46,559 bases of DNA from Lachnospiraceae bacterium (GCA_029219245.1 JAQXTA010000066.1:1-46559), one strand, 5' to 3'; shown: positions 1 to 9,985, counted from the stretch's first letter. Program-made: numbers and translations. Notes: a model not told the origin generated them from the letters alone.

Positions 1-1478
1 GGGAACAGCAACACATCCCTAATCGCCGGTGAATTAGTCAACAGCATAACCAGTCTGTCAATACCGTATCCGATACCACCTGTCGGCGGCATACCGATTT
101 CCAGTGCATTCATGAAATCTTCATCCGTTGTGTTAGCTTCTTCATCGCCTGCTGCCAGAGCAGCTTCCTGTGCCTTGAAACGTTCTCTCTGGTCGATTGG
201 GTCATTTAACTCGGAGTAAGCATTGCACATTTCACGTGCGGTAATGAATAATTCAAAACGCTCTACATAGTCCGGCTTGTCCGGTTTTCTCTTGGTCAGA
301 GGAGAAATTTCAACCGGATGGTCCATAACAAAGGTCGGCTGGATAAGATGTTCTTCCACAAATTCTTCAAAGAACAGATTTAAGATATCGCCTTTGGTAT
401 GGCGTTCCTCGTAATGAACACCCTTCTCATCCGCAATCTTCTTTGCTTCTGCAGTATCTGCAATCTGGTCAAAATCGATACCGGTGTATTCCTTTACCGC
501 ATCTATCATAGTAATACGTTTAAACGGAGAACCCAAATCAATTTCCACATCACCGTAAGGTACTGTAGTGGTTCCGCATACTTCTTGTGCTACATGGCGG
601 AACATATTCTCTGTCAAATCCATCATGCCATTATAGTCGGTGTATGCCTGATACAATTCCATCAGCGTAAATTCCGGGTTGTGTCTGGTATCCAGACCTT
701 CGTTACGGAATACTCTTCCGATTTCGTATACTCTTTCCAGACCGCCTACAATCAATCTTTTTAAATATAATTCCAAAGAAATACGGAGTTTCACATCTTC
801 GTCCAGTGCATTGTAATGGGTTTCAAAAGGTCTTGCTGCCGCGCCGCCTGCATTGGATACAAGCATTGGTGTTTCTACCTCTAAGAATCCAAGTCCGTCC
901 AGATAACGTCTGATGGAACTGATGATTTTGGAACGCATCACAAAGGTTTTCTTTACTTCTTCGTTCATAATCAGATCGGTATATCTCTGGCGGTAACGAA
1001 TATCGGTATTTACCAGGCCATGATATTTTTCCGGGAGAATTTGTAAGCTCTTGGATAAAAGGGTTACTTTGCTTGCATGAATGGAGATTTCTCCTGTTTT
1101 GGTCTTAAATACTTCTCCTTCAATGCCAACGATATCTCCTACATCGTATTTCTTGAAATCGGCATAGGACTCTTCGCCGATGTTGTCTCTTGCTACATAG
1201 GACTGGATGTTTCCTTCCAAATCCTGTACATTACAAAAAGATGCTTTACCCATAACACGTTTGGACATAATACGTCCTGCAATCGAAACGTTCTTTCCTT
1301 CCAGGGTATCAAAGTTATCTTTGATTTCCTGACTGTGATGTGTCACATCATATTTTGTAATCTGAAAAGGGTCTTTACCATTTTCCTGTAAGGCGGCGAG
1401 TTTTTCCCTTCTTACCTTCAATAACTGGTTAATATCCTGTACCTGCTGTCCTTTTTCCTGATTTTGCTGTTCTGCCAT
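1..1478 (-). CDS. lysS: Lysine--tRNA ligase, class II (3' end outside window)
   Basis: Charges tRNA-Lys with lysine in the cytoplasm. The frame is open from an ATG at 1478 to the window edge and gives 492 residues; class II LysRS is usually about 500 residues, so little is missing. Visible landmarks are an N-terminal OB-fold anticodon-binding domain (about 60-150), motif 2 ([16 protein letters not shown]), and motif 3 near the end ([15 protein letters not shown]). It is the last gene of a run led by argF and follows greA by 96 bases, an order common in Firmicutes. The identity is certain; only the C-terminus is unseen. Confidence 0.97.
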   Translation of the reverse strand, partial: MAEQQNQEKGQQVQDINQLLKVRREKLAALQENGKDPFQITKYDVTHHSQEIKDNFDTLEGKNVSIAGRIMSKRVMGKASFCNVQDLEGNIQSYVARDNIGEESYADFKKYDVGDIVGIEGEVFKTKTGEISIHASKVTLLSKSLQILPEKYHGLVNTDIRYRQRYTDLIMNEEVKKTFVMRSKIISSIRRYLDGLGFLEVETPMLVSNAGGAAARPFETHYNALDEDVKLRISLELYLKRLIVGGLERVYEIGRVFRNEGLDTRHNPEFTLMELYQAYTDYNGMMDLTENMFRHVAQEVCGTTTVPYGDVEIDLGSPFKRITMIDAVKEYTGIDFDQIADTAEAKKIADEKGVHYEERHTKGDILNLFFEEFVEEHLIQPTFVMDHPVEISPLTKRKPDKPDYVERFELFITAREMCNAYSELNDPIDQRERFKAQEAALAAGDEEANTTDEDFMNALEIGMPPTGGIGYGIDRLVMLLTNSPAIRDVLLF

Positions 1479-1574
1479 CTTAATCCTCATTTCTGTGCAT
1501 GCTTTTTACATATGTTTTCGCACTAATACTCATATATTTCCAGCATTTCAGTCTTTTGCTTACAAATCAAACCC

Positions 1575-2057
1575 TTAGTTTGATCTCTGTATTTCCAAAA
1601 CTTTATACTGTAAAATGCCTGCCTGTGTTTCCACTTCTACCACGTCACCGACTTTACATCCGATTAAGGCCTTACCTACCGGTGATTCATTGGAAATTTT
1701 CCCTTTCAGGCTGTTTGCTTCGGTAGAACCTACAATCTTATATTCTAACTCTTCATTGTATTCCATATCGAGAATTTTAACCTGACAGCCGATGTTAATT
1801 TTATCTAAGTCAACCTCATCTTCCACAACGACTTCAGCATTCTTAAGGATTTTCTCTAATTCTTCAATTCTTGCTTCAATATCACGCTGCTCGTCTTTGG
1901 CTGCATCATATTCCGCATTTTCAGACAAGTCACCCTGTTCTCTTGCCTCTTTGATTTTCTGTGCAACTTCCTTACGTTTTACAACTTTTAAATCGTGTAA
2001 CTCATCCTCGTATTTTCTAAGTCCTTCATAGGTTAAAATATTTTTCTTTTCTTCCAT
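1575..2057 (-). CDS. greA: Transcription elongation factor GreA
   Basis: Rescues backtracked RNA polymerase by stimulating transcript cleavage through the secondary channel. The 160-residue length is typical. Residues 1-75 form the coiled-coil finger and carry the family tip sequence [16 protein letters not shown], with the acidic pair that coordinates magnesium. The C-terminal FKBP-like domain contains [20 protein letters not shown]. It sits between an unknown gene and lysS, with spacings of 52 and 96 bases and no recognisable terminator, so co-transcription is likely. Confidence 0.97.
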   Translation of the reverse strand: MEEKKNILTYEGLRKYEDELHDLKVVKRKEVAQKIKEAREQGDLSENAEYDAAKDEQRDIEARIEELEKILKNAEVVVEDEVDLDKINIGCQVKILDMEYNEELEYKIVGSTEANSLKGKISNESPVGKALIGCKVGDVVEVETQAGILQYKVLEIQRSN

Positions 2058-2109
2058 GACAACTCGCCCTTTCTTTCTCTCGCTCCGGAACGAAAGAGAT
2101 TTTCCTTCG

Positions 2110-3006
2110 TCACCTGCGCAAATTAACTAATTTATCATACCCACTTTTTACCGTAGTGTCAAGGTATTTCAAAGGAGAGCGGTAAGAAACTCCTGCACAT
2201 TTTCGTGTAATGAGCTTTTCTTTCTCCTTAGATGCGGTTATATCCAGATAGACATCTCCTTCCAGCATCATTCGCAAAGGTAATTCTCCCATATAGCCAT
2301 AATCCAGAAAAATCCTTTCGCTCTGCCGCCCGCTTTTTTTCCTTTGTTTTACTTTGTCTGCTTTTATTTGCAACGGTTGCATTATCTGCGTCATCAGACC
2401 ATATTCATAGTAAAATTCATCGGTATATTCCGTCAGGACTTCGTTTCGGCTCTCCATACCTTCTCCTTCATCCTCTGCCCCATCCAGAATCGTCAGATGA
2501 TTTATCTTTGAAAAAAAAGGCTGCATAAACTCTGTAAAATGCCGCATCTGCTGCTCAGGGAACATATCGTTTCCCAATAAAAGGACTACGGTGTCAAAGT
2601 ATTTCCTTTTTTCCAGAGCAAGTGCTTTTTCTGCCAGGAGCCAATAAATCTCCGGAATTTCCTGCGCTGCTTCTGTTTCCGCTTCCGTTCCCTGCCTCTT
2701 GGTATGGCAGGTAAGCATCTTTTTTGCTTCCGGCTGCAGGATAACTTCTCTTTCTGAAAAAAAGTCATGTAACCCTTTTGCTTCTGTCCGGGCTATTTCT
2801 TCCGGTATTTTCTGCATCATCCGCAAACATTTCTTTTGCTGTCTTTTGATACCTCGCTTCGGTAGCTCTCCTTTTCCTTCAATCGGAAGTATGATGGTAT
2901 AAATCGTCAGATTGTCCTGCTCCACTTTAAAATAAGGCAGATGTCTTTTACTGTTGGCATCAATAAAATCCTGTGTAACATAATAAAGTATTGTTTCGTT
3001 TCCCAT
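2110..3006 (-). CDS. Conserved-looking protein of unknown function in the dusB-greA operon
   Basis: I do not recognise this 298-residue protein. It has no signal peptide or membrane segment and is probably cytoplasmic. The first 60 residues look beta-rich, followed by a very basic stretch (about 50-75, [19 protein letters not shown]). A central part (about 140-175) with [12 protein letters not shown] resembles a strand-turn of an alpha/beta fold. The C-terminal third includes [15 protein letters not shown] and [13 protein letters not shown]. Its ATG lies 13 bases after the dusB stop with only a weak ribosome site, which suggests translational coupling to dusB. Placement among tRNA and transcription genes hints at an RNA-related role, but that is inference only. 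Confidence 0.75.
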   Translation of the reverse strand: MGNETILYYVTQDFIDANSKRHLPYFKVEQDNLTIYTIILPIEGKGELPKRGIKRQQKKCLRMMQKIPEEIARTEAKGLHDFFSEREVILQPEAKKMLTCHTKRQGTEAETEAAQEIPEIYWLLAEKALALEKRKYFDTVVLLLGNDMFPEQQMRHFTEFMQPFFSKINHLTILDGAEDEGEGMESRNEVLTEYTDEFYYEYGLMTQIMQPLQIKADKVKQRKKSGRQSERIFLDYGYMGELPLRMMLEGDVYLDITASKEKEKLITRKCAGVSYRSPLKYLDTTVKSGYDKLVNLRR

Positions 3007-3019
3007 ATGAGAATATACG

Positions 3020-3988
3020 CTACATCTGTCTTACTAATTCCTCCAACGCGGCAAAATTTTCCATGGCATTTACCTGTTGTCGCAGTCTGGCAGAGTTCGG
3101 CATTCCGGCACTGTACCAGGAGATATGCTTTCGCATTTCGCGCACGCCGGTATATTCGCCTTTGCATTCGTATTGCAGGCGGCTGTGGCGCAGCATCATT
3201 TCCTTTCGTTCTTCTTTGGTAGGTTCCGGAAGTTTCGTACCATTCTCCAGATAAGCTGCTATCTCGCGGAAAATCCAGGGATTTCCCCGGCTGGCCCGTC
3301 CTATCATAATCCCATCGCAGCCGGTATATTGCAGCATTTTTTCTGCGCTGGGTCCATCTACAATATCGCCATTACCGATTACCGGAATAGAAACGGCTTC
3401 CTTCACTCCGGCAATAATTTCCCAATCTGCTTCTCCCGCATAGAACTGTTCTCTTGTCCTGCCATGTACCGCTATCGCACTGGCTCCGGCATCTTCCATC
3501 CTTTTTGCCATTTCCACAGCATTCATATGGTCTTTGTCAAAGCCCATGCGGATTTTTACGGTAACAGGCTTTCGGATTGCCTTAACGGTTGCCGCCACAA
3601 TTTCAGCCGCCAGCTCCGGATTTTTCATCAGTGCCGATCCTTCGCCGTTGTTGACAACCTTCGGTACCGGACAGCCCATATTGATATCCAGAATGGAAAA
3701 AGGTCTTTCCTCGATTTGTTTTGCCATTTCGCTGATAATTTTCGGGTCAGAACCGAACAGTTGTAAGGATGCCGGTACTTCTTCCGGATGAATTTCCATT
3801 AAAGCTTCTGTATTTTTATTTTTATATAGAATTGCTTTGGCACTGACCATTTCCATACAGACTAACCCTGCGCCCTGTTCCTTACACAGCAAACGAAAAG
3901 GCAGGTCTGTTACGCCTGCCATGGGAGCCAGTATGAGGTTGTTCTCCAAAGTCACATTGCCTATTGTTAATTTTTTTAAATAGTTCAA
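3020..3988 (-). CDS. dusB: tRNA-dihydrouridine synthase (DusB family)
   Basis: An FMN enzyme that reduces uridines in tRNA to dihydrouridine. The 322 residues show the TIM-barrel start LAPMAGVTDLPFRLL, the DUS signature INMGCPVPKVV with the catalytic cysteine, GEGSALMKNP, the FMN-phosphate loop VIGNGDIVDG and GCDGIMIGRASRGNPWIF. The C-terminal helical tRNA-binding domain follows. Its ATG overlaps the stop of the upstream DUF6145-like gene by four bases (ATGA), so the two are translationally coupled. The subfamily follows from clostridial context and sequence type; which uridine is modified cannot be read from the sequence. Confidence 0.95.
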   Translation of the reverse strand: MNYLKKLTIGNVTLENNLILAPMAGVTDLPFRLLCKEQGAGLVCMEMVSAKAILYKNKNTEALMEIHPEEVPASLQLFGSDPKIISEMAKQIEERPFSILDINMGCPVPKVVNNGEGSALMKNPELAAEIVAATVKAIRKPVTVKIRMGFDKDHMNAVEMAKRMEDAGASAIAVHGRTREQFYAGEADWEIIAGVKEAVSIPVIGNGDIVDGPSAEKMLQYTGCDGIMIGRASRGNPWIFREIAAYLENGTKLPEPTKEERKEMMLRHSRLQYECKGEYTGVREMRKHISWYSAGMPNSARLRQQVNAMENFAALEELVRQM

Positions 3989-4350
3989 TTGTTTTCACCA
4001 TCCGTACCAAGTTCTTCTTCCAGAATATCCTCATGCAGAATAAAGACTCTGTAATACAGACTTAAGGATTCCAATGTTTCCTGTCTGTTCCTAAGAATTT
4101 CTTTTACCAGAAGTCCGCTGCTGATTTCATCATAAAGCAAATCATCTTCTTCCGCATTGGTTTCTAAGGAAACGGTACCGTCTTCCTCAAAAACAATCGT
4201 AAAAATACCGCCTACTTCTTCCGTAAAAAGTACACAGATGACATGAAGGTCTTCCTTGATGGACTCGGGAATCCCTGCAAACTGTTCGTTAAAATAATAT
4301 TTCTGTTCGTATGCATTGGCACCGCAAAGCACCACTCTGTTTTCTTCCAT
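3985..4350 (-). CDS. Small acidic protein, DUF6145-like
   Basis: A 121-residue, strongly acidic cytoplasmic protein with no known function. It matches my recollection of the Lachnospiraceae family DUF6145: opening ENRVVLCGANAYEQKYYFN, then ICVLFTEEVGGIFTIVFEEDG and DLLYDEISSGLLV. It lies 12 bases after birA and overlaps dusB by four bases. The constant position between birA and dusB suggests a housekeeping role linked to these genes, but none is established. The family name is from memory and should be checked with an HMM search. Confidence 0.8.
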   Translation of the reverse strand: MEENRVVLCGANAYEQKYYFNEQFAGIPESIKEDLHVICVLFTEEVGGIFTIVFEEDGTVSLETNAEEDDLLYDEISSGLLVKEILRNRQETLESLSLYYRVFILHEDILEEELGTDGENN

Positions 4351-4362
4351 TTCGCTCTCCTA

Positions 4363-5358
4363 CTATACATATCCATACAAGCCTCTGACAGACACCTCGC
4401 CTGCATAGACGGAAACGATTTCTCCGTTCTCCTTTTCTACCAGAAGCTCTCCCGTCGGATTTATGCCTCTGGCAATGCCGGTATACTCTCCTTTGGGGTC
4501 TAGTACCTTCACTTCTGCATTCAAATTTACCAGATGCTTCTGATATTTTTCCTGCAAATCGGATAAGTCCTCTTTTATGACAAACGTGTCGTAGTTCTTT
4601 TCAAAATAGAATAAGACACGTTCCACCATCGCTGCTCTGGATACTGAGACACCGGATTCCAGTTTCAGGGAAGTTGCCATCTTTTGCACTTCCTCGGAAA
4701 AATCTTCGATTGGATTGTTGACATTGATGCCTACACCAATCACCACGTGATGAATATAATCCAGTTCAGCACTCATCTCCGTCAAAATCCCGCAGACCTT
4801 CTTTTGGTTAACAACAATATCATTCGGCCATTTAATCGATGCCGCTAATCCGGTCATATCGGTAATGGCTTCCGCTACGCTGAGCGCCATCACAAGGGTA
4901 AGCATGGAAGCCTTGTCCGGTGCAAAATCCGGTTTTAAGGCGATGGACATATATATCGCCGAACCTGCCGGTGACTGCCATGTCCTTCCCCTTCTGCCTC
5001 TGCCCTGGTTCTGCCTGTCCGCAATGACAGTCGTTCCATGCGGTGCACCTTCCTCTGCAAGACGCTTGGCATCGATGTTCGTAGAGCCGGTTTCATCAAA
5101 GTAATACAGCTTCTGTCCCGCCCATCCTGTGGTAAGTCTGCTGATGATTTCGCTCTCCGAAAGCACATCGGGACAATCCAGCAAACGATATCCTTTCCTG
5201 GTAACCGATTCAATCTGATAGCCTTCTTCTTTCAGTTGGTTGATGACTTTCCAGACAGCCGTCCTGGAAACCCCGAACTGGTCACATAACTGCTGTCCCG
5301 ATACATAATCCCTGCTGTTTCGAAGCAGCGATAAAATGTCTGCTTTATCTGTTCCCAT
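4363..5358 (-). CDS. birA: Biotin--protein ligase with N-terminal repressor HTH
   Basis: Activates biotin with ATP and attaches it to carboxylase/decarboxylase lysines; the N-terminal helix-turn-helix allows it also to repress biotin genes. From the ATG at 5358 the protein has 331 residues. The HTH covers about 10-60 (SGQQLCDQFGVSRTAVWKVI). The catalytic domain has GRGRRGRTWQSPAGSAIYMS, the biotin/ATP loop, and SIKWPNDIVV. The C-terminal SH3-like domain ends the protein. A longer reading starts with TTG at 5385; the ATG is preferred because a purine-rich site precedes it. It lies 43 bases downstream of argF. Confidence 0.94.
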   Translation of the reverse strand: MGTDKADILSLLRNSRDYVSGQQLCDQFGVSRTAVWKVINQLKEEGYQIESVTRKGYRLLDCPDVLSESEIISRLTTGWAGQKLYYFDETGSTNIDAKRLAEEGAPHGTTVIADRQNQGRGRRGRTWQSPAGSAIYMSIALKPDFAPDKASMLTLVMALSVAEAITDMTGLAASIKWPNDIVVNQKKVCGILTEMSAELDYIHHVVIGVGINVNNPIEDFSEEVQKMATSLKLESGVSVSRAAMVERVLFYFEKNYDTFVIKEDLSDLQEKYQKHLVNLNAEVKVLDPKGEYTGIARGINPTGELLVEKENGEIVSVYAGEVSVRGLYGYV

Positions 5359-5401
5359 AATCTTTCTCTTTCCGTTCTCTGCCAATTATGCCGCTCTGTT
5401 A

Positions 5402-6400
5402 TCATTCTTGGGGCATACCGAGTGTAACCGCCATAACTGCTTTGATGGTATGCATACGGTTCTCCGCTTCATCAAAGACTATGGACTGCGGTGATTCAAA
5501 TACCTCATCGGTTACTTCCATCTCATTGATGCCGAATTTCTCACTGATTTCTTTACCGATTTTGGTATGTAAATCATGGAATGCCGGAAGGCAGTGCATG
5601 AAGACTGCTTTTTCACCTGCATTCTCCATAACCTTGCGGTTTACCTGATAAGGCATAAGGTCATGCAAACGGCTTGTCCAGACCTCGTCCGGTTCTCCCA
5701 TGGATACCCACACGTCGGTATAGATGACATCGACGTCTTTGGTACCTTCTTCCACACTTTCGGTCAGGCGGATACTGCCGCCGGTCTGCGCTGCAATCTT
5801 TTCACAGGTATCCACAAGTTCTTTCGCCGGGAAATACTCTTTGGTTGTACAAGCGGTAAAGTGCATACCCATTTTGGCACAGGCAACCATCAGGGAATTT
5901 CCCATATTGTAACGGGCATCTCCCATGTAGGTCAGTTTAATGCCCTTCAAATACCCAAAATGTTCTCTGATTGTGAGTAAATCCGCGAGCATCTGTGTAG
6001 GATGGAACTCGTTGGTAAGACCGTTCCAGACCGGAACCCCGGCATGTTTTGCCAGCTCATCCACAATTTCCTGCTCAAAGCCGCGGTATTCAATTCCTTC
6101 ATACATACGTCCAAGAACGCGCGCAGTATCAGCAATACTCTCTTTTTTGCCAATCTGGGAGCCTGTCGGGTCTAAATAGGTCGTTCCCATTCCCAGATCA
6201 TGTGCTGCCACCTCAAAAGAGCAGCGGGTTCTTGTACTTGTCTTTTCAAAAATAAGGGCAACATTTTTCCCCCGTAAGAAGTCTACCGGAATCCCTTTTT
6301 TCTTTTTTTCCTTCAAATCTGCTGCCACATCCAGCATATAAACGATTTCTTCCGGTGTAAAATCCAGAAGCTTTAAAAAATTACGTCCTTTTAAATCCAT
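5402..6400 (-). CDS. argF: Ornithine carbamoyltransferase
   Basis: Forms citrulline from ornithine and carbamoyl phosphate, in arginine synthesis or, run in reverse, arginine breakdown. The chosen start at 6400 gives 332 residues and is preceded by GAGGCGG; an ATG four codons earlier lies before that site. The carbamoyl-phosphate loop [13 protein letters not shown], the [11 protein letters not shown] motif and the ornithine loop HCLPAFHD are all intact. No other arginine or arginine-deiminase gene is nearby, so a biosynthetic role versus a catabolic one cannot be settled here. Confidence 0.95.
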   Translation of the reverse strand: MDLKGRNFLKLLDFTPEEIVYMLDVAADLKEKKKKGIPVDFLRGKNVALIFEKTSTRTRCSFEVAAHDLGMGTTYLDPTGSQIGKKESIADTARVLGRMYEGIEYRGFEQEIVDELAKHAGVPVWNGLTNEFHPTQMLADLLTIREHFGYLKGIKLTYMGDARYNMGNSLMVACAKMGMHFTACTTKEYFPAKELVDTCEKIAAQTGGSIRLTESVEEGTKDVDVIYTDVWVSMGEPDEVWTSRLHDLMPYQVNRKVMENAGEKAVFMHCLPAFHDLHTKIGKEISEKFGINEMEVTDEVFESPQSIVFDEAENRMHTIKAVMAVTLGMPQE

Positions 6401-6460
6401 GTTCCGCCTCATTTCTGCACGCTTTTTTGCGCACTGCTTTGCCTTTGTTCCTTATCCCAC

Positions 6461-6490
6461 AATAGGACGGTTCCAAGGAACCGCCCTATT
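6461..6490 (-). terminator. Long inverted repeat between the SPFH gene and argF
   Basis: Two 14-base arms (6461-6474 and 6477-6490) are complementary apart from one G-U pair and almost touch at the centre. It lies just past the stop of the SPFH gene and 60 bases before argF. No good U-run follows on the minus strand, so it may be a weak terminator or a processing/stability hairpin. Confidence 0.4.
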
Positions 6491-6523
6491 TCTATTGTTA
6501 TTACAATTCTTTTACTTCACTGA

Positions 6524-7444
6524 TTATTTCAGCACTTCTTTCACAGAAGCTGCTAATCCGGCAATTCCCTGAATTTCCGAAGGAATGATAATCTTGGTTG
6601 CCTGACCGTCTGCTGCCTTTTCAAAAGCTTCTAAGCTCTTAATTTTAAGAACCGCTTCATCCGCACCGGCTTCACGAAGCATACGGATACCGTCTGCGGT
6701 AGCCTGCTGTACTTTTAAGATTGCTTCTGCCTCACCTTCTGCTTCACGGATCATTTTTTCTTTCTGTGCTTCTGCACGAAGGATTGCTGACTGTTTCTCT
6801 GCTTCTGCTTCCAGAATTGCAGATTCTTTATTACCTTCTGCCACTAAGACAGTAGATTTCTTTTCACCTTCCGCACGCAGAATTGCTTCACGACGTTCAC
6901 GTTCCGCTTTCATCTGCTTCTCCATAGCATCCTGAATTGCTGCCGGAGGAATGATGTTCTTTAACTCAACGCGGTTTACTTTGATGCCCCATGGGTCAGT
7001 TGCAATATCCAGGGAAGCTCTCATCTTGGTATTGATAACTTCTCTCGAAGTCAGTGTCTGGTCAAGTTCCATCTCACCGATGATATTTCTAAGTGTAGTA
7101 GCCGTCAGATTTTCAATCGCCATAATCGGATTCTCAACACCATATGCAAACAGCTTCGGATCCGTAATCTGGAAAAATACAACCGTATCAATCCGCATGG
7201 TTACGTTATCCTTAGTAATAACAGGCTGTGGTGCAAAATCAACTACCTGTTCTTTTAAAATCACTTTTTTTGCTACCTTATCCACAATCGGAAGTTTAAA
7301 GTGTATACCTACCGGCCATGTCTGCTGATAAGCACCCAGACGTTCCAGAACATACGCATGCGCCTGCGGTACAATCTTCACACAGGATGCCAGTAAAATA
7401 ACTACTAAAACCAATACTACAAAAAGGAAATATATTCCACCCAT
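6524..7444 (-). CDS. SPFH/Band 7 membrane protein (stomatin/QmcA-like)
   Basis: A membrane scaffold of the stomatin/prohibitin type, thought to organise membrane microdomains. The 306 residues begin with one membrane segment (about 3-22), followed by the Band 7 domain (about 25-185; VPQAHAYVLERLGAYQQTW and NVTMRIDTVVFFQITDP). A long Ala/Glu-rich coiled coil follows (about 175-255, with repeated ILRAEGE/ILEAEAE units), and the end is ALEAFEKAADGQATKIIIPS-like. It follows the NfeD gene by three bases, the standard pairing for this family, so both products probably act together. Confidence 0.93.
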   Translation of the reverse strand: MGGIYFLFVVLVLVVILLASCVKIVPQAHAYVLERLGAYQQTWPVGIHFKLPIVDKVAKKVILKEQVVDFAPQPVITKDNVTMRIDTVVFFQITDPKLFAYGVENPIMAIENLTATTLRNIIGEMELDQTLTSREVINTKMRASLDIATDPWGIKVNRVELKNIIPPAAIQDAMEKQMKAERERREAILRAEGEKKSTVLVAEGNKESAILEAEAEKQSAILRAEAQKEKMIREAEGEAEAILKVQQATADGIRMLREAGADEAVLKIKSLEAFEKAADGQATKIIIPSEIQGIAGLAASVKEVLK

Positions 7445-7447
7445 CTT

Positions 7448-7897
7448 TTAGCCCTCTTTTCTTTCTTCTACGATTAGTTTCACACCATCAATTCCCAATA
7501 TAGTGACAACAGTACCGACCGGTAATACAATATTGTTATAGCTGCTTCTTGCAGACCATTCCATTCCACCTGTATTTACCTGTCCAATTCCCTCTATATT
7601 GTTAATTTCACTGATGACAATCGCCTGTCTGCCAATCAGACTTTCTGTATTTGTCCGGATACGGTCTCTGTTAAAATACTTCACTGCTATCGGTCTTGTA
7701 AAATAAAGCAACAGGGCCGATACCATAAGAAATACGATAACCTGAAGCCATATCGGTGTTCCCGGTATGGAAATGATTGCCGCTGCCAATGCTCCACCGG
7801 CAAACCATATCGTTGTAAGTCCCATGGTAGCCAGTTCAATGATGACAAAAACCACCAGAAGAACAAGCCACACTATTGTCAAGTTCAACGTTGTCAT
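7448..7897 (-). CDS. NfeD-like membrane protein
   Basis: The 149-residue short NfeD type lacks the ClpP-like protease domain of long NfeD proteins. Two or three hydrophobic segments occupy residues 7-75 (IVWLVLLVVFVIIELATMG and WLQVIVFLMVSALLLYF). A C-terminal OB-fold domain follows (about 85-145; LIGRQAIVISEI, GQVNTGGMEWSARS). It is the first gene of a two-gene operon with the SPFH protein, driven by the promoter at 7921-7949. Confidence 0.9.
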   Translation of the reverse strand: MTTLNLTIVWLVLLVVFVIIELATMGLTTIWFAGGALAAAIISIPGTPIWLQVIVFLMVSALLLYFTRPIAVKYFNRDRIRTNTESLIGRQAIVISEINNIEGIGQVNTGGMEWSARSSYNNIVLPVGTVVTILGIDGVKLIVEERKEG

Positions 7898-7920
7898 TTG
7901 TTTTCACCCCTTTCTAATCC

Positions 7921-7949
7921 ATCTTACTATATTATGCAGACAGAAACAA
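7921..7949 (-). promoter_or_regulatory. SigA-type promoter for the nfeD-SPFH operon
   Basis: On the minus strand TTGTTT (7944-7949) and TAAGAT (7921-7926) are separated by 17 bases. The predicted start lies about 15-20 bases before the NfeD gene, whose ribosome site is AAAGGGGTG. Confidence 0.55.
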
Positions 7950-7958
7950 GGGATTTTC

Positions 7959-9038
7959 TTACCAAAATACCTGATTATCGATAACCAGTCCATCATGATT
8001 TCCGGCTCTTCTAAAGTGCGTTGCGCCGCCCACATTCGTTTCTCCGTTAATGGCTGCCTGTGCTGCCTGATAACAGCCATCCGGTATTTTATTATTATTA
8101 TAAACGCGCGCCACCTTGCCGCTCATGGCCGGTGTAAACTGTCCGGAAGAATAGATGACACTGTATATGGAATTCGGATACGCCGCACTTCTGACACGAT
8201 TCATAACAACGGCACCGACCGCTAACTGTCCGTTATAGGTTTCCGAACCTGCTTCACAGTAAATCAGTGATGCCAACAGTTTCAAATCATCTTCGCCAGC
8301 TGCAACCGCACCCTGGTTTTCGGTCAGCTTCCGTTTCTTCTCTTCTTCTTCACGTTTCTTAATTGCCTCGATGGTTTCCCCTTCATCAATATGAAAGTCC
8401 ACGCTCACGTACTCTGCAGAAACATAGCCAAGCTGCCCTTCATAGTCAACACTGATCCAGTTATCATCAATTACTTCTACAATTTCAAGGTCCTCATCCT
8501 GTGCAATCAGTGCATAAATTTCTGAGTCTGTATTCGGCTCTGTCCGGATTCTTAATGTTTCCGTTTCAATGGTTGCAATCAGGTTTCCTACTTCATTTGC
8601 CAGTGCCTCTGCTTTCTCATCAAACAAAAGATATTCATCGCTTGCCCAGCCCACTAATTCTCCGGATTTGATTTTCGTCCAGCCGTCTTTTCTTTCCAGA
8701 ATCCTGCCGCCGCAGTCTTTGTAAAGCAATCCTACCTTATCAGACTCCTCCGTTGCCTCGGCACGCACATTTAATGCAACCTGTACATCTGCCATCACCA
8801 GATCCGATTTTTCTGCTGCTGCGGCTGCCGCTGCTTCCACAAGCTGCGTCAGCTCTTCTATCGCCTTTTCATCGTCTGCTCCCGCACTCGGATCTAAAAT
8901 ATCCGTAATGCCTGCACTTAATGAGTCGAGATATTCTTTTCTGGTGGATGCTTCAGCATCAATGTTTATTCCATACAGCATACTCAGACTTACGAGGAAT
9001 CCTGCCAGCACAAGGACTATGCCTCTGTTTTTTAACAT
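7959..9038 (-). CDS. Secreted SleB-type cell-wall hydrolase with SH3 repeats
   Basis: A peptidoglycan hydrolase predicted to act outside the membrane. The 359 residues start with a signal peptide or anchor (about 5-30, ending near DAEA). A linker follows, with an eight-alanine helix near residue 70. Two bacterial SH3 domains come next (about 83-145 with LNVRAEATEESDKVG, and about 155-215 with LRIRTEPNTDSE). A charged helix precedes the C-terminal Hydrolase_2/SleB domain (about 250-359), which shows LLASLIYCEAGSE with the catalytic glutamate and GQLAVGAVVMNRV. SleB relatives degrade spore cortex, but the strong vegetative promoter and SH3 domains also fit a general cell-wall role. Confidence 0.9.
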   Translation of the reverse strand: MLKNRGIVLVLAGFLVSLSMLYGINIDAEASTRKEYLDSLSAGITDILDPSAGADDEKAIEELTQLVEAAAAAAAEKSDLVMADVQVALNVRAEATEESDKVGLLYKDCGGRILERKDGWTKIKSGELVGWASDEYLLFDEKAEALANEVGNLIATIETETLRIRTEPNTDSEIYALIAQDEDLEIVEVIDDNWISVDYEGQLGYVSAEYVSVDFHIDEGETIEAIKKREEEEKKRKLTENQGAVAAGEDDLKLLASLIYCEAGSETYNGQLAVGAVVMNRVRSAAYPNSIYSVIYSSGQFTPAMSGKVARVYNNNKIPDGCYQAAQAAINGETNVGGATHFRRAGNHDGLVIDNQVFW

Positions 9039-9112
9039 GAATGCTTACCTCCGTTTATTGTTCATCGGTTTTTGCAAAATATTACAAAATTGTTAAATGC
9101 ATAATTTGCATC

Positions 9113-9141
9113 ATTTTAGCAAAACGCCCTCTCTTTGTCAA
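9113..9141 (-). promoter_or_regulatory. Strong SigA promoter for the SleB-type hydrolase
   Basis: Minus-strand TTGACA (9136-9141), 17-base spacer, TAAAAT (9113-9118). The leader is about 65 bases, and an ATGCATAATTTGCAT near-palindrome lies just downstream of the -10. The ribosome site is CGGAGG. Confidence 0.75.
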
Positions 9142-9190
9142 GTTTACGCAGCTTGTCCCCGATTTATGAACGAAAATAAGCGTAGAATAA

Positions 9191-9985
9191 TTACAATTTT
9201 TTCGATTTCTCGACACAAGCCGTCAGGGCATCCATAACCGCTCCCCGCATTCCTTTTTCTTCTAGAACACGCACGCCCTGAATGGTGGTTCCTCCCGGTG
9301 AACATACCATATCTTTCAGTTCTCCCGGATGTTTGCCGCTCTCCAACACCAGCTTGGCACTTCCATAGACTGCCTGTGCGGCAAATTCATATGCCTGTAC
9401 TCTTGGCATGCCTGCCGCCACTGCCGCGTCTGCCATCGCTTCGATAAACATAAAGACATAAGCCGGAGAACTGCCGCTGACAGCCCCTACTGCATCCATC
9501 AGATGCTCCGGTACCACACTTGCCTTTCCGAAGCTTTCCATCAGCTTCACGCTGAATGCTTTTTCTTCTTCCGACACCTGTGCATTTACACACACACCGG
9601 TACACCCTTCCCCTACTAATGCCGGCGTATTCGGCATGCAGCGTACCAGTTTAATCGGTCTGTCAAAAGCCTTCTCAATCCAGTCCAGGGTTTTGCCGGC
9701 TGCAATACTGATAATCAGGGTTTCAGGCTTCACACTGTCTTTTATCTGCGTAATAACCTCACTGAAAAACTGCGGTTTCACAGCAAGCACCAGCACCTCG
9801 GCCTCTGCTGCCACTGCCTCATTGCTTTCCTTCGTAAGAATGCCATACTCTTTTGCCATCTTTTCCTTGGTTGCCGCCGTTTTGGCACTGCCAATGATAT
9901 CTTCCGGCTTTACCATCTCTTTTTGCAGCATACCGCCAATCATTGCTTTCGCCATGTTTCCCAATCCGATAAATCCAATTTTCAT
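9191..9985 (-). CDS. proC: Pyrroline-5-carboxylate reductase
   Basis: Catalyses the last step of proline synthesis, reducing pyrroline-5-carboxylate with NAD(P)H. The length of 264 residues is normal. The nucleotide-binding loop is GFIGLGNMAKAMIGG at the N-terminus. Family motifs include VRCMPNTPALVGEG and the P5CR signature region AVSGSSPAYVFMFIEAMADA, followed by PGGTTIQGVRVLEE near the C-terminus. A good GGAGG ribosome site is present. It follows the TrmH-type gene by 63 bases with no visible terminator, so they may share a transcript. Confidence 0.96.
   Translation of the reverse strand: MKIGFIGLGNMAKAMIGGMLQKEMVKPEDIIGSAKTAATKEKMAKEYGILTKESNEAVAAEAEVLVLAVKPQFFSEVITQIKDSVKPETLIISIAAGKTLDWIEKAFDRPIKLVRCMPNTPALVGEGCTGVCVNAQVSEEEKAFSVKLMESFGKASVVPEHLMDAVGAVSGSSPAYVFMFIEAMADAAVAAGMPRVQAYEFAAQAVYGSAKLVLESGKHPGELKDMVCSPGGTTIQGVRVLEEKGMRGAVMDALTACVEKSKKL

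Noticed and set aside
399..1391. Plus-strand open frames across lysS
   Set aside because: They lie wholly opposite lysS, whose class II motifs are continuous on the minus strand.
2060..2105. Hairpin between the unknown gene and greA as a terminator
   Set aside because: The stem depends on several G-U pairs, has no U-run, and lies inside a compact operon.
6413..6523. Arginine-responsive operator or riboswitch before argF
   Set aside because: Only an inverted repeat is visible; I could not identify an ArgR-type box pair or a known aptamer.
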